A stretch of DNA of 18,377 nucleotides from Onthomonas sp964456525 (GCA_964456525.1 CAYWAP010000034.1:1-18377), one strand, 5' to 3'. Positions 1-7,376 are shown, counted from the stretch's first letter. Translations and numbers: made by a program. The notes: generated from the letters alone by a model not told the origin.

Positions 1-52
1 CCAAAATGGAAGCAGTACCGAGATCGATACCGATGTCATGTGCAATGCTCAT
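1..52 (-). CDS. mreB: MreB/Mbl-type actin-like cell-shape protein, N-terminus only
   Basis: Only the first 17 codons lie in the window; the gene continues beyond the left edge. The start codon is the complement of 50-52, preceded by a GGAG-type ribosome binding site (complement of about 63-67) and a good promoter at 195-223. The peptide begins MSIAHDIGIDLGTASIL. It contains the phosphate-1 loop IGIDLGTA of the actin/Hsp70 ATPase fold in the spacing typical of MreB and Mbl, which assemble into membrane-associated filaments guiding cell-wall synthesis in rods. Related folds such as FtsA, ParM and Hsp70 share the motif. However, the very short lead before DIGIDLGTA and the following S-I-L fit MreB/Mbl best. 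Identification rests on 17 residues, so the exact paralogue cannot be decided. Confidence 0.65.
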   Translation of the reverse strand, partial: MSIAHDIGIDLGTASIL

Positions 53-194
53 GAAATTCACACTCCTAAATCACGTTTCTATCGGGGACCCTATGCCCCT
101 ATTATTCCAAACAGGCCGCTTTTTAACCTTTTATATGTGGTTATATGTGGGGGGAAGGCGGCATGATATCCCCAGAACTCCACTTTACGTATCA

Positions 195-223
195 ATTATA
201 ACGGGTGTGTACACTTTTTTCAA
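195..223 (-). promoter_or_regulatory. sigma-A promoter for the mreB-like gene
   Basis: Read on the minus strand, TTGAAA (complement of 218-223) is followed after exactly 17 bp by TATAAT (complement of 195-200). Transcription would start near 188, giving a leader of about 135 nt before the start codon at 52. Confidence 0.7.
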
Positions 224-622
224 CGCTGATTTGCGAGAAATTGAAAGAAAATTTGGCTGAAACTCTCTACATTTTTGCTCACTATGACGATGATTTTTCC
301 AGGCGCGGGTTTTCCGGCGATGTCCCCGCCGAATACCGTTCGTCTCTCCCCCTATAGGAACGTGCCGCCGGAAGCATATCCCGGCTCAGCCCCGCCGCCC
401 ATCAATTCCAACGGACAGCCCCTTACAAACCAGGTACATCATTCTCCCTTTTTTGAACAGAATGTGAACAGATAAAAATCCGGGTATTTGCCGTGTTCCA
501 TATCGCGAGCCCACACGAAGCCCCATTGCCGCATCTGTTGGAAACAAGCGTCAGAACTGCCGGCCTCATCCCGGTACGGTCATGGCAATACCTTTGCGGT
601 GAATCCTCTGGTGCATACCGGC
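224..622. other. gene-free stretch between the mreB promoter and the deacetylase gene
   Basis: I see no credible gene here. The small open frames on both strands show no recognisable motif and no ribosome binding site worth calling. The sequence is GC-rich at 300-420 with short GC inverted repeats, for example GCCGG and CCGGC around 370-390. None is followed by a T-tract, so no terminator is called for the leftward deacetylase transcript. Confidence 0.5.
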
Positions 623-1429
623 TCACCGCGTCCACAATCCTCCCCTTTTTACGCAGATGGTCTCCCCCTCCACCGTGAGCCATTGATCCACAGCGGACAG
701 GTTTTCCACCCTGTCCCCCGCCGCCGAAATGCGCAGCAGCCGCCGGGCCGTCAGATAGGCGGCAATCTCCCCATTGGTGGCGTACCAGGTGTCCTCCCGT
801 CCGGAAATTCTCTGGCAGAATGCCTCCATATGATGCCAGTTGCCGTCCCGATCAAATTCATAGCTGTGTCCCCACAGAAAGAACAGCAAACTGGTCTGGG
901 GCTTTTCCGCCTGAAGCAGAAACCGCTCTGTGCAATCCTCCAGACCCTCCCGATGCCGGCAGGTGGGATGCCATTGCAGCAGATCCTCCGGGAGGGCAAA
1001 ACCCCCGCTGGCCTGCACCGTCCGCGCATATCGAACGCCACACTGCTCAAGGGCGTTCCGAACGGTGGCGTTATGCCTTCCATAGGGATAGCTGAAGCCG
1101 TCCACAATGGCGCCCCAATCCCTTTCCAGCGCCAGGCGGTCTGTCCAGATCTCCTGGAAGAGCTGCTCCGGCAACAGCTGCGTCAGATCCAGGTGATGCG
1201 CGCTGTGGGCGGCCACTTCATGCCCCCGGTACAGTTCCGGCAGCTCCTCCGGCGCGATAAATCCCCCTCGTCCCAGAGAGGCGCTGTTCAAACAGAAGGT
1301 TCCCCGCAGGCCATACCGGTTGAGCAGTGCCACAAGGGGCCGGTCTGCCGCGCGTCCGTCGTCATAGCTCAACGTGACTGCATGCCGCTTCCCGCCGGGG
1401 AAGCGATTTTTCTGTATGACAGGAGCCAT
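623..1429 (-). CDS. polysaccharide deacetylase-like (CE4 / NodB fold) protein
   Basis: Protein of 268 residues with the marks of the carbohydrate esterase 4 fold, whose members remove N- or O-acetyl groups from sugars using a divalent metal. Motif 1 is TLSYDDG (residues 19-25, with the Asp pair at 23-24). Motif 2 is HSAHH (75-79), fitting the metal-binding H-[ST]-x-x-H pattern. Motif 3 is the degenerate SYPYG (113-117), where classical chitin and peptidoglycan deacetylases have RxPY. The later WGHSYEFD (186-193) may supply the C-terminal active-site His. There is no signal peptide or membrane segment, so an extracellular peptidoglycan role is not supported; a cytoplasmic sugar or small-molecule deacetylase is possible. 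The start is set by an AGAGGTGG ribosome binding site just upstream. Substrate unknown. Confidence 0.8.
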   Translation of the reverse strand: MAPVIQKNRFPGGKRHAVTLSYDDGRAADRPLVALLNRYGLRGTFCLNSASLGRGGFIAPEELPELYRGHEVAAHSAHHLDLTQLLPEQLFQEIWTDRLALERDWGAIVDGFSYPYGRHNATVRNALEQCGVRYARTVQASGGFALPEDLLQWHPTCRHREGLEDCTERFLLQAEKPQTSLLFFLWGHSYEFDRDGNWHHMEAFCQRISGREDTWYATNGEIAAYLTARRLLRISAAGDRVENLSAVDQWLTVEGETICVKRGGLWTR

Positions 1430-1460
1430 GTCACCACCTCTTCCCCCTTCCGGCTCCCTC

Positions 1461-1477
1461 TGCCCGGTTGCCGGGCA
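1461..1477. other. GC-rich hairpin in the deacetylase upstream region
   Basis: TGCCCGG-TTG-CCGGGCA is a perfect 7-bp inverted repeat with a 3-nt loop, followed on the plus strand by a T-rich tail (AACTTCTTTTT). It could stop rightward transcription, but no rightward gene ends here. On the minus strand it lies in the presumed leader of the deacetylase gene. Confidence 0.4.
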
Positions 1478-1498
1478 AACTTCTTTTTGAAATAGAGC

Positions 1499-1527
1499 AC
1501 CGGACCGGTCACAAAAACCGGTCCGGT
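1499..1527. terminator. 11-bp inverted repeat downstream of the ene-reductase
   Basis: ACCGGACCGGT (1499-1509) and ACCGGTCCGGT (1517-1527) form a perfect 11-bp stem with a 7-nt loop. A T-run (1533-1537) follows on the plus strand after a short gap. On the minus strand it is the second hairpin after the ene-reductase stop codon, so it most likely ends or insulates that transcript from the deacetylase gene, although the leftward side lacks an adjacent T-tract. Confidence 0.45.
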
Positions 1528-1566
1528 TGCAGTTTTTAAGATACGATTCCCCTTACGGGTCTTGGG

Positions 1567-1595
1567 ACTTCACTGGCAGACCCCGCCAGTGAAGT
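1567..1595 (-). terminator. hairpin directly after the ene-reductase stop codon
   Basis: ACTTCACTGGC (1567-1577) and GCCAGTGAAGT (1585-1595) give a perfect 11-bp stem with a 7-nt loop, beginning 1 nt after the ene-reductase stop codon (complement of 1597-1599). In the leftward direction no U-tract follows, so it may be an RNA 3'-end stabiliser or a weak terminator. Confidence 0.45.
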
Positions 1596-1596
1596 T

Positions 1597-3609
1597 TTAT
1601 TCATCCAGGAAGCCCCGGAACTCCAGGACGTTCAAGATGGCACGGCCTTCTGCGGTGCCCTCCATAATGCGGCGTGCCCGGATGGAGTCACCAATGGTGT
1701 AGATATACTTATCCGGATCGTTGCCAAATTCCGCTTCCAGGGCGGGCAGCAGGGGGTTGTTGGAGCGCATGCCCAGGCACATAAAGCCCAGATCAAATTC
1801 CAAATCCGTCAGGGTGCCGTCGGGCAGCTTCACGGTGAAGGCGTTGGGCTTGACTTCCTGCAGCGCGGTGCGCGTGTACTCCTTGACCTCATAGCGGCTG
1901 TGCAGTTCACGCATGGAGCACTTGGTGATGGGGTCGGACGCCATGCCGATTTCGGGCAACATGTCCACGATGGAGCACTTTGCGCCCCGGGGTGCGAAAT
2001 ACTCCACAACGTCCAGACCCACGGCGCCGCCGCCGATGACCACGACTTTCTTATCCTTACAGAACTCCGCAGGATACTTTCCGGCGTTGTAGCCGTGAAT
2101 CATGTCGAAGATGGAGCCAACATTGCCGGCCTCAACGTTCTCATGCAGGCCCTTGATGGGGGGCAGCAGGGGCACCGAGCCGGTGGCGTTGACGATGATG
2201 TCGGGATTCAGGGCCTTGATCTGCTCAATGGTGGCCTCCGTGTTCAGGAAGACAAACAGGTTGTGCAGCTTGCTGGCCCGGTTCACCAGATACTTGGGGA
2301 AGTCTTTCATCCGGCGCTTATCCGGCAAATCGGAGATGAAGGTGGACAGGCCGCCCAGATGGTCCTGCTTTTCAATCAGGAAGGTGGTGCAGCCCACTTC
2401 AGCGGCAGTGCAGGCCGCTTCCAGACCGGCGGTGCCGCCGCCAATGACCACGACGTTGCACGGCTTCTTGATCTTTTTCTTCTTATAGGCATCCCCCTCG
2501 GGAACGGCGGGATTGACGGTGCAGCGGATGGGACGGTTCACGCCAATGCGGTTGCCCGCGCAGCCCACGTTGCAGGAGATGCACTTACGGAGCATATCCT
2601 CCTCGCCGTTTGCCACCTTGTAGACCCACTGGGGATCGGCAATCAGGCCGCGGCCCATTCCGATCATGTCCGCGTCGCCGCGCGCCAGCGTCTCCTCCAC
2701 CACGTGGGGATCCCGGTAGTTGCCCATGTTCATCACGGGCTTGTGGTAACGGTCCTTGACCGCCCGGGACATATACGCACGCCAACCGTCGGGCAGGAAG
2801 TTGGAGTCAATCTGATATTGCAGGGAGGGGTTCAATCCGCAGGAGACGTCATACATATCCACGAATTCATCCACATACTGCAAATACTCCAGGGTGTCAT
2901 CCAGGGTGTTGCCGCCGGGAACCCGCTCCTCCGCCGAGACACGGACGATAATGGGGAACCAGGGGCCTACGCGATTCCGGATTTCCTCCAGCACCATGCG
3001 GGGGAAGCGCAGGCGGTTCTCCACAGAGCCGCCGAACTCGTCGGTGCGCTTGTTATAGTACGGAGAGATAAACTGGCTCAGCAGGTAGGAGTGGCCCATG
3101 TGGATCTCCACCGCGTCAAAGCCGATATCCTGAACCCGCTTTGCAGCGTCTCCATACTTCTTGACGGTCTTCAAAATCTCCTCTTTCGTCATGGGGCGGG
3201 GTTCCTCGCCGCCGACCTTGGTGGGGATGTTGGAGGAGGAAACCGGCTGCACACCCGTGCGGGCAGAGGACGCCGAGGCGCCGGCATGGTTGATCTGAAT
3301 GGCGACGGAAGCGCCCCACTTATGGAGGGTTTCCACCAGCTGATAGTAACGGGGCATGAAGCTGTCATGGTCGATGCGGATCTGGCTGGTGCCGTTGGAG
3401 CCCACCGGATAGTCCACGTTTGCGTTCTCCAGGATGATCAGACCAACGCCGCCCTTGGCACGCTCCGTGTAATAGTGCATATGGCGGGAGCTCATCTCAC
3501 CGCTGGTTTCGCCGTAGTTGGTGCCCATGGGCGTCATGGCAATCCGGTTCCGGAAGGTCGTCCGCTTAATGGTCAATGGGCTAAAGATTGTGGGGTAGTC
3601 GTTTTTCAT
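1597..3609 (-). CDS. FMN/4Fe-4S/FAD ene-reductase (Old Yellow Enzyme, 2,4-dienoyl-CoA / enoate reductase class)
   Basis: Protein of 670 residues with the three-part layout of FadH, clostridial enoate reductases and BaiCD/BaiH. An N-terminal FMN TIM barrel (about 5-340) carries H170-x-x-H173 followed by the QFISPYYNKRTDEFGG signature (179-194). A Cys cluster C343-x2-C346-x3-C350-x12-C363 binds 4Fe-4S. A C-terminal NAD(P)H/FAD unit has two Rossmann loops (VVIGGGTAGLEA from 387, VVIGGGAVGLD from 523) and a final GDSIRARRI segment (640-648). Such enzymes use NAD(P)H to reduce an activated C=C bond. It diverges from a quinate/shikimate gene cluster with its own promoter. I therefore infer that its substrate may be a cyclohexene acid such as 3-dehydroshikimate rather than a fatty acyl-CoA or bile acid. 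The start is supported by AAGGAG 8 nt upstream. The family is certain; the substrate is not. Confidence 0.95.
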   Translation of the reverse strand: MKNDYPTIFSPLTIKRTTFRNRIAMTPMGTNYGETSGEMSSRHMHYYTERAKGGVGLIILENANVDYPVGSNGTSQIRIDHDSFMPRYYQLVETLHKWGASVAIQINHAGASASSARTGVQPVSSSNIPTKVGGEEPRPMTKEEILKTVKKYGDAAKRVQDIGFDAVEIHMGHSYLLSQFISPYYNKRTDEFGGSVENRLRFPRMVLEEIRNRVGPWFPIIVRVSAEERVPGGNTLDDTLEYLQYVDEFVDMYDVSCGLNPSLQYQIDSNFLPDGWRAYMSRAVKDRYHKPVMNMGNYRDPHVVEETLARGDADMIGMGRGLIADPQWVYKVANGEEDMLRKCISCNVGCAGNRIGVNRPIRCTVNPAVPEGDAYKKKKIKKPCNVVVIGGGTAGLEAACTAAEVGCTTFLIEKQDHLGGLSTFISDLPDKRRMKDFPKYLVNRASKLHNLFVFLNTEATIEQIKALNPDIIVNATGSVPLLPPIKGLHENVEAGNVGSIFDMIHGYNAGKYPAEFCKDKKVVVIGGGAVGLDVVEYFAPRGAKCSIVDMLPEIGMASDPITKCSMRELHSRYEVKEYTRTALQEVKPNAFTVKLPDGTLTDLEFDLGFMCLGMRSNNPLLPALEAEFGNDPDKYIYTIGDSIRARRIMEGTAEGRAILNVLEFRGFLDE

Positions 3610-3700
3610 TCTGCAAACTCCTTAAAACAAACAGTCACTTTTGTTTCTCTTTATCAATTACATTCATGAGGGGAGTGGGGAACCTTCATGTTTCACTCAA

Positions 3701-3729
3701 ATTATACTCGTCTTTTTTTCAGTTTGCAA
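3701..3729 (-). promoter_or_regulatory. sigma-A promoter for the ene-reductase
   Basis: On the minus strand TTGCAA (complement of 3724-3729), a 17-bp spacer and a consensus TATAAT (complement of 3701-3706). The transcript would start near 3694, leaving a leader of about 85 nt. Confidence 0.7.
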
Positions 3730-3826
3730 ATTTTTTATCCTTTTGAACAATACAGCATTTCTATTTACTCATCAATTTTATATAACAGTTCACCAAAAAC
3801 TTTTCTCACTTTAAAGCGGAAAAGCA

Positions 3827-3855
3827 TTGACAGCGGCTCTGCAACCCTTTATAAT
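3827..3855 (+). promoter_or_regulatory. perfect-consensus sigma-A promoter for the quinate/shikimate genes
   Basis: TTGACA at 3827-3832, a 17-bp spacer and TATAAT at 3850-3855 match the sigma-A consensus exactly. Predicted start near 3862, with a leader of about 70 nt that contains a small hairpin (CAGGGC 3873-3878 with GCCCTG 3884-3889). Confidence 0.85.
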
Positions 3856-3932
3856 GAGGAAACCGTATCCAGCAGGGCCGCCCGCCCTGGCTGCCGCTAT
3901 ACAAAAATGAACCACAAAGGAGTTTGGGACCC

Positions 3933-4817
3933 ATGGAACGAAAAATCACCGGCCACACCAAGGTATTCGCCTTTTTTGGCTCCCCTGCCGCGCATTCCTC
4001 CTCTCCCGCCTTGCACAACGAGGCCTTTGAGCAGTTGGGTATGGACAACGTATATGTTGCCTTTGACGTCAATCTGGACCGCATCCAGGCGGCTGTGGAG
4101 GCCGTGCGGGCCTTCAACTTTGGGGGCGCCAATGTCTCCATGCCCTGCAAGACGGCCGTCATGCAGTACCTGGATGAAATTGATCCCGCTGCCCAGCTGT
4201 GCGGCGCGGTCAACACCATCGTCAACAAGGACGGCTATCTCAAGGGCTACAGCACGGACGGTGTGGGCTGGATGAACTCGGTCCGTGACCACGGAATTGA
4301 CCTCACCGGCAAGAAAATCACGCTGATTGGCTGCGGCGGCGCCGGCAAGGCCATTGCCGTTCAGGCCGCTCTGGACGGCGTGAAAGAGATCTCCCTCTTC
4401 AACCAGAGAGACGCCTTTTGGGATCGCTGTGAGCGCACGGTCAAGGAGATTGAGGAGAACACCGCCTGCAAAGTCAACCTCTTTGAGCTGAACACCGCCG
4501 ACTCCGCCGCCATGCAGGTTTTAAAGGACGAAATTGCCGATTCCATCCTGCTGGCCAATTCCACCAATGTGGGCATGGGGCAGCTGAAAGGCATGACTTA
4601 CATCCCGGACAAGTCCTTCCTGCGCCCGGATCTGGTGGTCACCGACACCATCTATTCCCCTGCCAAGACCGCCTTGCTGGAGATGGCGGAGGAAGTGGGC
4701 TGCACGGCGATCAACGGCCTGGGCATGCTCTACTACCAGGGCGCCGCCGCCTTCCAGCTGTGGACCGGCGTTGAAATGCCCCACGAACATATGAAACAAT
4801 TTATTGGCCTGGAATAA
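3933..4817 (+). CDS. ydiB: YdiB/AroE-family quinate/shikimate dehydrogenase, first paralogue
   Basis: Protein of 294 residues with the two-domain AroE fold. The substrate domain has HSSSP (21-25), NVSMPCK (67-73, catalytic Lys73), GAVNT (91-95) and GYSTDG (105-110, catalytic Asp109). The cofactor domain has the dinucleotide loop GCGGAG (133-138), then NQRD (157-160) and the C-terminal NGLGMLYYQGAAAF (261-274). The MP-K form of the lysine motif and the NxRD-type loop match E. coli YdiB rather than biosynthetic AroE, which fits a role in oxidising or forming quinate/shikimate with NAD(P). Two points are odd: the usual Asn of GxNTDG is Ser107, and Gln replaces the Arg of NRRD, which may favour NAD. 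The start is the ATG at 3933, preceded by AAAGGAG with a 10-nt gap; a TTG at 3924 sits too close to that site. A terminator at 4888 follows. Confidence 0.92.
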   Translation: MERKITGHTKVFAFFGSPAAHSSSPALHNEAFEQLGMDNVYVAFDVNLDRIQAAVEAVRAFNFGGANVSMPCKTAVMQYLDEIDPAAQLCGAVNTIVNKDGYLKGYSTDGVGWMNSVRDHGIDLTGKKITLIGCGGAGKAIAVQAALDGVKEISLFNQRDAFWDRCERTVKEIEENTACKVNLFELNTADSAAMQVLKDEIADSILLANSTNVGMGQLKGMTYIPDKSFLRPDLVVTDTIYSPAKTALLEMAEEVGCTAINGLGMLYYQGAAAFQLWTGVEMPHEHMKQFIGLE

Positions 4818-4887
4818 GAGGTTGTGTGCCTGCCCCAGTTCCTCCATGCGCAGAGGACGGGAGGGCACCAAATACAGGGCCAAACGG

Positions 4888-4924
4888 CAGAAGGTTGTCC
4901 CACGGGCAGCCTTCTGTTATTTTT
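4888..4924 (+). terminator. intrinsic terminator after the first dehydrogenase
   Basis: A 13-bp stem with two or three G-U pairs (CAGAAGG... from 4888, ...CCTTCTG to 4916) around a 3-nt loop, followed by TTATTTTT (4917-4924). It separates the first dehydrogenase transcript from the second. Confidence 0.8.
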
Positions 4925-4979
4925 AACCCATCAGGAAAATTTAATCAGAAAAATCTATCCACTCTTCATAAAAAATATA

Positions 4980-5009
4980 TTGGTTTTCCACCTTCTAATC
5001 GTCTACAAT
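4980..5009 (+). promoter_or_regulatory. possible promoter for the second dehydrogenase
   Basis: TTGGTT (4980-4985) and TACAAT (5004-5009) with an 18-bp spacer, in an AT-rich stretch just past the terminator. A promoter is expected somewhere here because of that terminator, but the -35 box is weak. Confidence 0.4.
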
Positions 5010-5128
5010 TTAACAAAGTAGGTTGGTGTGTTTTGCGGACTTTGCCATAAATGAGTGGGGTGGCAATGCCCTTTGATCGCGCCGGCTGAGGCCTTGTTTG
5101 ATCAGCGTCAGCAAGACCGAAATCGTTG

Positions 5129-5162
5129 TTTACAGGCCCGGACTGGCCTCCTGACCTGTAAA
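5129..5162 (+). other. leader hairpin next to the second dehydrogenase's ribosome binding site
   Basis: TTTACAGG (5129-5136) pairs with CCTGTAAA (5155-5162). An alternative inner pairing is AGGCC with GGCCT. The stem ends 3 nt before the AAAAGGAG site (5166-5173), so it could influence translation or protect the 5' end. Confidence 0.4.
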
Positions 5163-5182
5163 AAGAAAAGGAGTCAATTGTT

Positions 5183-6079
5183 ATGCCAAATGTTTCTGGC
5201 CATACCGAGCTGGTTGGCCTGATGGCCTATCCCATCCGGCACACCCAGTCCCCTACCACCCATAACTGGGCGTATGACAAATTGGGCTGCGACGTCATCC
5301 AGTTGGCCTTTGAGGTCGACAATGACACGCTGAAGGACAGCGTTCAGGCCATCCGTTCCCTGAAGATGCTGGGTTCCAACATCTCCATGCCCAACAAGAC
5401 CGTTGTCCATCAGTATCTGGACGAGGTCGATCCTGCCGCCCAGCTGTGCGGCGCCATCAACACCGTGGTCAACACCCGCGACGCAGATGGAAATGTCACC
5501 GGCTATCTGAAGGGCTACAACACCGATGGCGCCGGTTTCTGGCAGGCCGTCCGGGAAGAGGGCATTGATTTCAAGGGCATGAAGATGGTCCTGATCGGCA
5601 CCGGCGGCGCCGCTACCGCCATCGCCGCTGTGGGCGCCATCGAAGGCATTGCCGAGATGCATATTTTCAACATCAAGGACAAGTTCTACTCCCGGGGCGA
5701 CGAGATGGTTGCCAAGATCAACGCACAGACTTCCTGCAAAGCCTATATGTACGATCTGGCAGACAAGGATCTGCTGAAGAAGCTGATGGCGGAGGCCGAT
5801 TTCTTCTGTGACGCCACCGGCGTCGGCATGCATCCTCTGGAGGACATGAGCAACATTCCCGATCCCTCCTACTTCCGCCCGGATCTGATCGTCACCGACA
5901 CCGTCTATGCCCCCCGGGAGACGGTCATGATGAAGCAGGCCAAGGAAGCTGGCTGCACCAGAGTCTATAACGGCCTGGGCATGATGCTCTTCCAGGCGCT
6001 GATCGCCATCGAGAAGTACACCCTGAAGGAGATCACCCCCGAGTTGATCGACTATATGAAGGGGAAGCTGGGCATCTAA
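5183..6079 (+). CDS. ydiB: YdiB-type quinate/shikimate dehydrogenase, second paralogue
   Basis: Protein of 298 residues, closer to E. coli YdiB in wording than its neighbour: YPIRHTQSP (16-24), AFEVDND (42-48) and NISMPNK (66-72, catalytic Lys72), then DPAAQLCGAINT (83-94) and GYNTDG (111-116, catalytic Asp115). The dinucleotide loop is GTGGAA (139-144) and the cofactor-selecting loop is NIKD (163-166); the retained Asp and lost Arg suggest NAD. The later motif reads DATGVGM (210-216) where Asn is usual. After GLGMMLFQ (264-271) the C-terminus diverges from the usual QGA-x-x-F-x-LWTG form, so substrate preference may differ from the first copy. An AAAAGGAG site lies 9 nt before the ATG. Translation ends at a hairpin that includes the stop codon; the transporter gene follows 76 nt later, probably on the same transcript. 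Confidence 0.93.
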   Translation: MPNVSGHTELVGLMAYPIRHTQSPTTHNWAYDKLGCDVIQLAFEVDNDTLKDSVQAIRSLKMLGSNISMPNKTVVHQYLDEVDPAAQLCGAINTVVNTRDADGNVTGYLKGYNTDGAGFWQAVREEGIDFKGMKMVLIGTGGAATAIAAVGAIEGIAEMHIFNIKDKFYSRGDEMVAKINAQTSCKAYMYDLADKDLLKKLMAEADFFCDATGVGMHPLEDMSNIPDPSYFRPDLIVTDTVYAPRETVMMKQAKEAGCTRVYNGLGMMLFQALIAIEKYTLKEITPELIDYMKGKLGI

Positions 6080-6110
6080 TGATGCCCTCTCATGGAGCGG
6101 ATTCCGCTCC
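6070..6110 (+). other. two hairpins at the dehydrogenase-transporter junction
   Basis: GGGCATC (6070-6076) and GATGCCC (6081-6087) pair around the stop codon of the dehydrogenase. GGAGCGG (6094-6100) and CCGCTCC (6104-6110) form a second 7-bp stem. Neither has a T-tract, so RNA processing or stability control is likelier than termination. Confidence 0.5.
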
Positions 6111-6155
6111 CATACATCTCAATACGAAACAAGAAAAGAAGAGGTATGAACGAAA

Positions 6156-7376
6156 ATGAACCAAAGCATGGCTAAATATTATCCTGCTGCTCTGATCATG
6201 TACCTGAACTACTTCCTCCACGGCATTGGATGTTCGGTTCTGGGTCAGGCAGTGATTAAGGAAGCTCTGGCAGCAAGCTGGGGCGTGGAAGCAATGTCCA
6301 TCACCGCCATCTCCGCCGCTCTGGGTCTGGGCCGTCTGATCGCCCTGCCCTTTGCCGGCCCCCTGTCCGACAAGTTCGGCCGTAAGGTTTCCACCATCAT
6401 CGGCAGCGCCTCCTATGCCATCTACCTGATCGGTCTGGCCCTGGCCTTTAACGCCGGTTCCAACGGCGGCTACTGGATCGCCTATGTCTGCGCGATTCTG
6501 GGCGGCATTGCCAACTCCTTCCTGGACACCGGCATCTATCCCGCTGTGGCCGAGATCGTCCGTCAGGCTCCCGGCGTTGCCACCATGGGCATTAAGTTCT
6601 TCATCGCCATCTCCCAGATGCTGCTGCCCTTCTTCCTAGGCGTTGCCGTGACCACCACTGCAAGCGGCGCCACCTCCTACAACCCCCTGTTCTGGGTCTG
6701 CGGCATTGCCTTTGTCGTATTGATCGTCCTGATCTTCCTGGTTCCCCTGCCCGACACGGACAGCTCCACCGGTGAGAAGAAGGAAGGTCTGCTGGAGAGC
6801 CTGAAGAAGACCCATTTCTCCCTGGAGTCCGTGGCAATGATCGTCATCGGCTTCACCTGCACCGGCACCTTCCAGCTGTGGCTGAACTGCGCTCAGAACT
6901 TCGCCAGCGACGTGGTCGGCTGGGAAGATCCCTCCATCATGCAGACCTATTACTCCTTCGCGACTCTGGTGATTCTGGTGATCACCGCCTTCCTGACCAA
7001 GTTCATCAAGGATGTGCGCTTCATTTTGGTCTATCCCGTGGTTTGCCTGGTCACCATGATCCTGGTCCTGCTGGCTCCCTCTCAGACCATGATGATTGTC
7101 GGCTCGGTGGTCATCGGCGGCTTTGGCGCTGGCGGCCTGCTGCAAATCGCCACCTCCGTCTGCAATATGTGCTTCCCCCGCATCAAGGGCACGGTCACCG
7201 CTCTGGTGATGATCGCCTCCTCCCTGTGCAACTACACGCTGCTGACGGTTGCCTCCAACCTGACTTCCTCCGGCGTTATGGTCATGAACATCGTCGTGAC
7301 CGCCGTTGGCGTCCTGCTGGGTCTGTTCGTCAACCTGCGCTATGGAAAGCTCGTTGAGGATGCAGAGGCGGAGTAA
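6156..7376 (+). CDS. ydiN: MFS transporter of the YdiN/YdiM type, probable quinate/shikimate permease
   Basis: Protein of 406 residues with about 12 hydrophobic segments. The loop between helices 2 and 3 carries MFS motif A, GPLSDKFGRK (68-77). YdiN-like wording includes NYFLHGI (18-24), GLGRLI (57-62) and GGIANSFLDTGIYPA (116-130, with a membrane Asp at 124), and a charged central loop lies near 195-215. These match E. coli YdiN, an inner-membrane transporter encoded beside ydiB and aroD. Location between a YdiB-type dehydrogenase and AroD points to uptake of a cyclitol acid such as quinate or shikimate, probably with protons; the substrate is inferred from context. GAGG at 6141-6144 suits the ATG at 6156. 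An ATG at 6146 is out of frame and too close to that site. Confidence 0.92.
   Translation: MNQSMAKYYPAALIMYLNYFLHGIGCSVLGQAVIKEALAASWGVEAMSITAISAALGLGRLIALPFAGPLSDKFGRKVSTIIGSASYAIYLIGLALAFNAGSNGGYWIAYVCAILGGIANSFLDTGIYPAVAEIVRQAPGVATMGIKFFIAISQMLLPFFLGVAVTTTASGATSYNPLFWVCGIAFVVLIVLIFLVPLPDTDSSTGEKKEGLLESLKKTHFSLESVAMIVIGFTCTGTFQLWLNCAQNFASDVVGWEDPSIMQTYYSFATLVILVITAFLTKFIKDVRFILVYPVVCLVTMILVLLAPSQTMMIVGSVVIGGFGAGGLLQIATSVCNMCFPRIKGTVTALVMIASSLCNYTLLTVASNLTSSGVMVMNIVVTAVGVLLGLFVNLRYGKLVEDAEAE

Larger units (their letters stand above)
3610..3932. promoter_or_regulatory. divergent control region between the ene-reductase and first dehydrogenase
   Basis: This 323-bp AT-rich spacer carries two back-to-back promoters (3701-3729 minus, 3827-3855 plus) whose -35 boxes are about 97 bp apart. 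Between them lie TTTTGAAC (3741-3748) and GTTCACCAAAA (3788-3798), an imperfect inverted pair, and a TTTGCAAA palindrome (3723-3730) overlaps the leftward -35 box. These are possible operator sites, but no regulator gene is adjacent. No gene is visible inside the spacer. Confidence 0.5.
4818..5182 (+). other. 365-bp spacer between the two dehydrogenase genes
   Basis: No gene is visible. The stretch holds a strong terminator (4888-4924), an AT-rich segment with a plausible promoter (4980-5009) and a leader ending in a hairpin directly before the second dehydrogenase's ribosome binding site. TTTGATC followed by GCG or AGCG occurs twice (5072 and 5098). GGCCTTGTTTGA (5091-5102) equals the end of the inverted-repeat element at 10746-10827. 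Confidence 0.5.

Noticed and set aside
6..260. Plus-strand small frame at the left edge
   Set aside because: It overlaps the start, ribosome site and promoter of the leftward mreB-like gene and has no family features.
488..1495. Plus-strand frame of 335 codons opposite the deacetylase
   Set aside because: The minus-strand gene carries the CE4 motifs and a good ribosome site; this frame is Pro/Arg-rich with no motif.
1900..3669. Long plus-strand open frame (589 codons) opposite the ene-reductase
   Set aside because: It is antisense to a gene with clear motifs. The translation is His/Gly/Ala-rich low-complexity sequence typical of the reverse of a GC-rich gene, and there is no ribosome site.
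5091..5102. Second copy of the MITE-like element
   Set aside because: Only the 12-base GGCCTTGTTTGA matches; no opposite end or internal sequence is found nearby, so it is chance or a fragment at most.
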